Source: Ga0077530 sp035565975 (lineage in GTDB: Bacteria > Pseudomonadota > Alphaproteobacteria > Rhizobiales > Hyphomicrobiaceae). Taken from it: 64,000 bases of DNA. Location of the stretch: positions 1-64,000 of the forward strand of contig DATMRT010000060.1 of the NCBI GenBank assembly GCA_035565975.1, given 5' to 3'. Positions 62,104 through 64,000 of this stretch are shown in pieces (the first letter of the stretch is position 1; each line of letters starts with the position of its first letter). A model generated the notes under the pieces. It ran no database searches. It was given only the letters and a program-made list of their open reading frames with translations, and had not been told where the DNA came from. The position numbers were made by a program, and so were the translations under genes.

Positions 62104-64000
62104 TCAGCCGCGGACGTCGCCGCCCGTCGCCTTCTTGACCTCGGCGATGACCTTCTTGGAGACCGCATCGATCTCGGCGTCGGTCAGTGTCTTCTCACTC
62201 GGCGACAGCGTGACCTCGATGGCGAGCGACTTCTTGCCGGCGCCGATGGCCTCACCCTCGAACAGGTCGAACACGCGAACATTCGAGATGAGCGCCTTGT
62301 CGGCGCCAGACGCCGCCCTGACGACGTCCCCCGCCGCCACATCACGGTCGAGCAGGAAGGCGAAATCGCGCGTGACCGGCAAGAGGTCCGCCGCCGCAAG
62401 CGGGGCCCGCGCGCGCGCCTTGCGCTTTTCCGCCGGCAGGCCGCTGATGAACACCTCAAAAGCTGCCGCCGGTCCCGTGACATCGAGCGTCTTGAGCGTC
62501 GCTGGATGGATCTCGCCGAAATATGCGAGCACGACCTTCGGCCCGAGCCGCAGGGTTCCCGAGCGGCCGGGATGGAACCACGCTGGCGCATCGCGCGTGA
62601 CCTGCGCCCGGGCGGGATCGATACCCAGCGCAGCCAGCAGTGCCGCGGCGTCGGCCTTCGCGTCGAAGACGTCCGCAGGCTTGGCAGCGCCATCCCAGTG
62701 GCGGCCGTGCCCCAGGAGCTGTGCCGCGCCGAGGCGCACGCCGGACGCAAGCAGGAGCTGATCCTCGGGCCGGTCGCCTTTATAGGCCTGACCGACCTCG
62801 AAGAGTGCGACATCGCCGAAGCCGCGATTGCGATTGCGCTGTGCCGCCGCCAGCAAGCCGGGCAACAGGCTCGGGCGCATGGAGCTCATCTCGGTCGAGA
62901 TGGGATTGGCGAGTTCGAGCGCATCGCTGCCGCCGCCGAAATGCTCGGCCCAGGGGCGCGGCGTGAAGGACCACGTGATAGCCTCGACCATGCCGCGGGT
63001 CGCGAGTACACGGCGCGCGCGCCGGGCGCGCCGCTGCACCTCTGTCAGGACCGCGCGCGTCACGCCGTGCTGGCGCGGCATGGCCACCGGCGGCACCTTG
63101 TCGAGACCGGCAATGCGCGCGACCTCCTCGACGATATCCGCGGAGCCGTGCACGTCCGGACGCCAGGTCGGGACGGTCACCTTGACCGTGTCGCCTGGCC
63201 CTTCGACCTGGAAGCCCAGCGCGTCGAGGGTCTTGCGGGCTTCTGCCGGCTTGATGTCCAGCCCCGCAAGCTTCTTCACCCGCGAGAACGCGAACGAGAT
63301 CACCGTCTTCTTGATGGGTTCTTTTCCAGCCACCTTGGCGCGCGAGGGCTCGCCGCCGACGAAATCCAGCATGAGGCGCGTGCCGAGATCGAGGCCGCCT
63401 TTGATGAAGGCCGGATCGACGCCGCGTTCGAAGCGGTAGCGCGCATCGGTCTGCAGGCCCGCCTTGCGACCGGTCGCAGCGGTCAGCAGCGGATCGAAGT
63501 AGGCGCATTCGATGAGGACGTTCGTCGTCTCATGCGTCGAGCCGGACTCCTCGCCCCCCATGATGCCGCCGAAGCCGAGCACGCGCTGCGTATCGGCAAT
63601 GACGCACATGCCGTCCTCGACGAGGTGCTCCTTGCCATCGAGACCCAGGAACCGCTCGCCGTTGCGGCCATTGCGCGCGCGGATTGCGCCGAGCACCTGA
63701 TCTGCGTCGTAGACGTGAAGTGGCCGGCCGCGGTCCATGCTGACGTAGTTGGTCACGTCGACGACGGCGTTGATCGGCCTGAGGCCTATCGCCTTGAGAC
63801 GCTGCTGCACCCAGGCGGGTGAAGCACCGTTCTTGATGCCGCGAATATATCGCCCGGCGAACACCGGGCAGGCGTGCGCCAGCTCCGGCGGGAATTCGAG
63901 CAGGATGTCGATCGGGCACTCGTACTTGCCCTCGACGCCGGGCGTCGCAAGCTCGGGCTTGAGCTTGCCGAGACCGCATGCCGCGATGTCGCGTGCGATT
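62104..64000 (-). CDS. pheT: Phenylalanine--tRNA ligase beta subunit, 5' end cut by window
   Basis: Beta subunit of the tetrameric PheRS. About 630 C-terminal residues are visible, and the frame stays open to the window end. The B3/B4 domain starts with HACPVFAGRYIRGIKNG, then TNYVSMDRGRPLHVYD and GGEESGSTHETT. The catalytic-like fold and editing region follow (YRFERGVDPAF, PTWRPDVHG). The end is the ferredoxin-like anticodon-binding domain (LLPVTRDFAFLLDRDV ... LSPSEKTLTDAEID). Its partner pheS would lie beyond the window. Confidence 0.97.
   Translation of the reverse strand, partial: IARDIAACGLGKLKPELATPGVEGKYECPIDILLEFPPELAHACPVFAGRYIRGIKNGASPAWVQQRLKAIGLRPINAVVDVTNYVSMDRGRPLHVYDADQVLGAIRARNGRNGERFLGLDGKEHLVEDGMCVIADTQRVLGFGGIMGGEESGSTHETTNVLIECAYFDPLLTAATGRKAGLQTDARYRFERGVDPAFIKGGLDLGTRLMLDFVGGEPSRAKVAGKEPIKKTVISFAFSRVKKLAGLDIKPAEARKTLDALGFQVEGPGDTVKVTVPTWRPDVHGSADIVEEVARIAGLDKVPPVAMPRQHGVTRAVLTEVQRRARRARRVLATRGMVEAITWSFTPRPWAEHFGGGSDALELANPISTEMSSMRPSLLPGLLAAAQRNRNRGFGDVALFEVGQAYKGDRPEDQLLLASGVRLGAAQLLGHGRHWDGAAKPADVFDAKADAAALLAALGIDPARAQVTRDAPAWFHPGRSGTLRLGPKVVLAYFGEIHPATLKTLDVTGPAAAFEVFISGLPAEKRKARARAPLAAADLLPVTRDFAFLLDRDVAAGDVVRAASGADKALISNVRVFDLFEGEAIGAGKKSLAIEVTLSPSEKTLTDAEIDAVSKKVIAEVKKATGGDVRG

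Overview
This is 64 kb of a GC-rich bacterial chromosome, almost certainly an alphaproteobacterium of the order Hyphomicrobiales (Rhizobiales). The evidence is the bacterial Bpt-type leucyltransferase, DUF1036, DUF1127 and DUF2147 proteins, a BamF-like lipoprotein signature, PHB enzymes, a type A RNase P RNA, and short GC-rich palindromes of the kind scattered between rhizobial genes. The genus cannot be fixed from the window. It looks like a stable core region: no phage, transposase, integrase or CRISPR array is visible. It opens inside ileS and closes inside pheT.

Layout. 0-13.6 kb: ileS-lspA-lipoprotein, a tryptophan-rich orphan protein, holC, bpt, a membrane protein, RidA-like and dienelactone-hydrolase-like genes, transketolase, a TIM-barrel protein, a VIT/CCC1 transporter and a PfkB kinase. 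14-22.8 kb: fatty acid desaturase, cation diffusion facilitator, a glycerate kinase-DUF1036-pyruvate kinase operon, parC, and a GTPase-less protein made only of EF-G domains III-V. 23-35.4 kb: one long same-strand run with two tandem solute-binding proteins, a complete Dpp-type ABC transporter, an orphan molybdenum-hydroxylase large subunit, OtnK and OtnC (four-carbon acid-sugar catabolism) and a short-chain dehydrogenase. This reads as import and breakdown of an unidentified organic acid. 35.4-43.4 kb: a small ribbon-helix-helix-like protein, a deacetylase of the ArgE type, apaG, ispG, znuB, argJ, bdhA and a class III CoA-transferase.

43.5-54 kb is the most interesting part. A cAMP-type Crp regulator is divergently paired with a membrane adenylate cyclase. 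Around them are a cNMP-domain patatin, a DevBCA-like exporter (ATPase and permease in one operon, HlyD-type adaptor elsewhere), an esterase, and several small secreted proteins. Five copies of the palindrome TGTTCC-N4-GGAACA (or one close to it) lie in front of these transcription units. Their centres fall 67-69 bases (three sites) or 104-108 bases (two sites) from the start codons. I found no further good copy in the rest of the window. I infer a local cAMP-Crp regulon for envelope export and lipid or ester turnover.

54-64 kb: tRNA-Leu(UAA), an MFS transporter, a LysR regulator, two small proteins (one DUF1127), a CBS-domain protein, an aldehyde dehydrogenase, RNase P RNA, a Na/Pi cotransporter-like protein and the 3' part of pheT.
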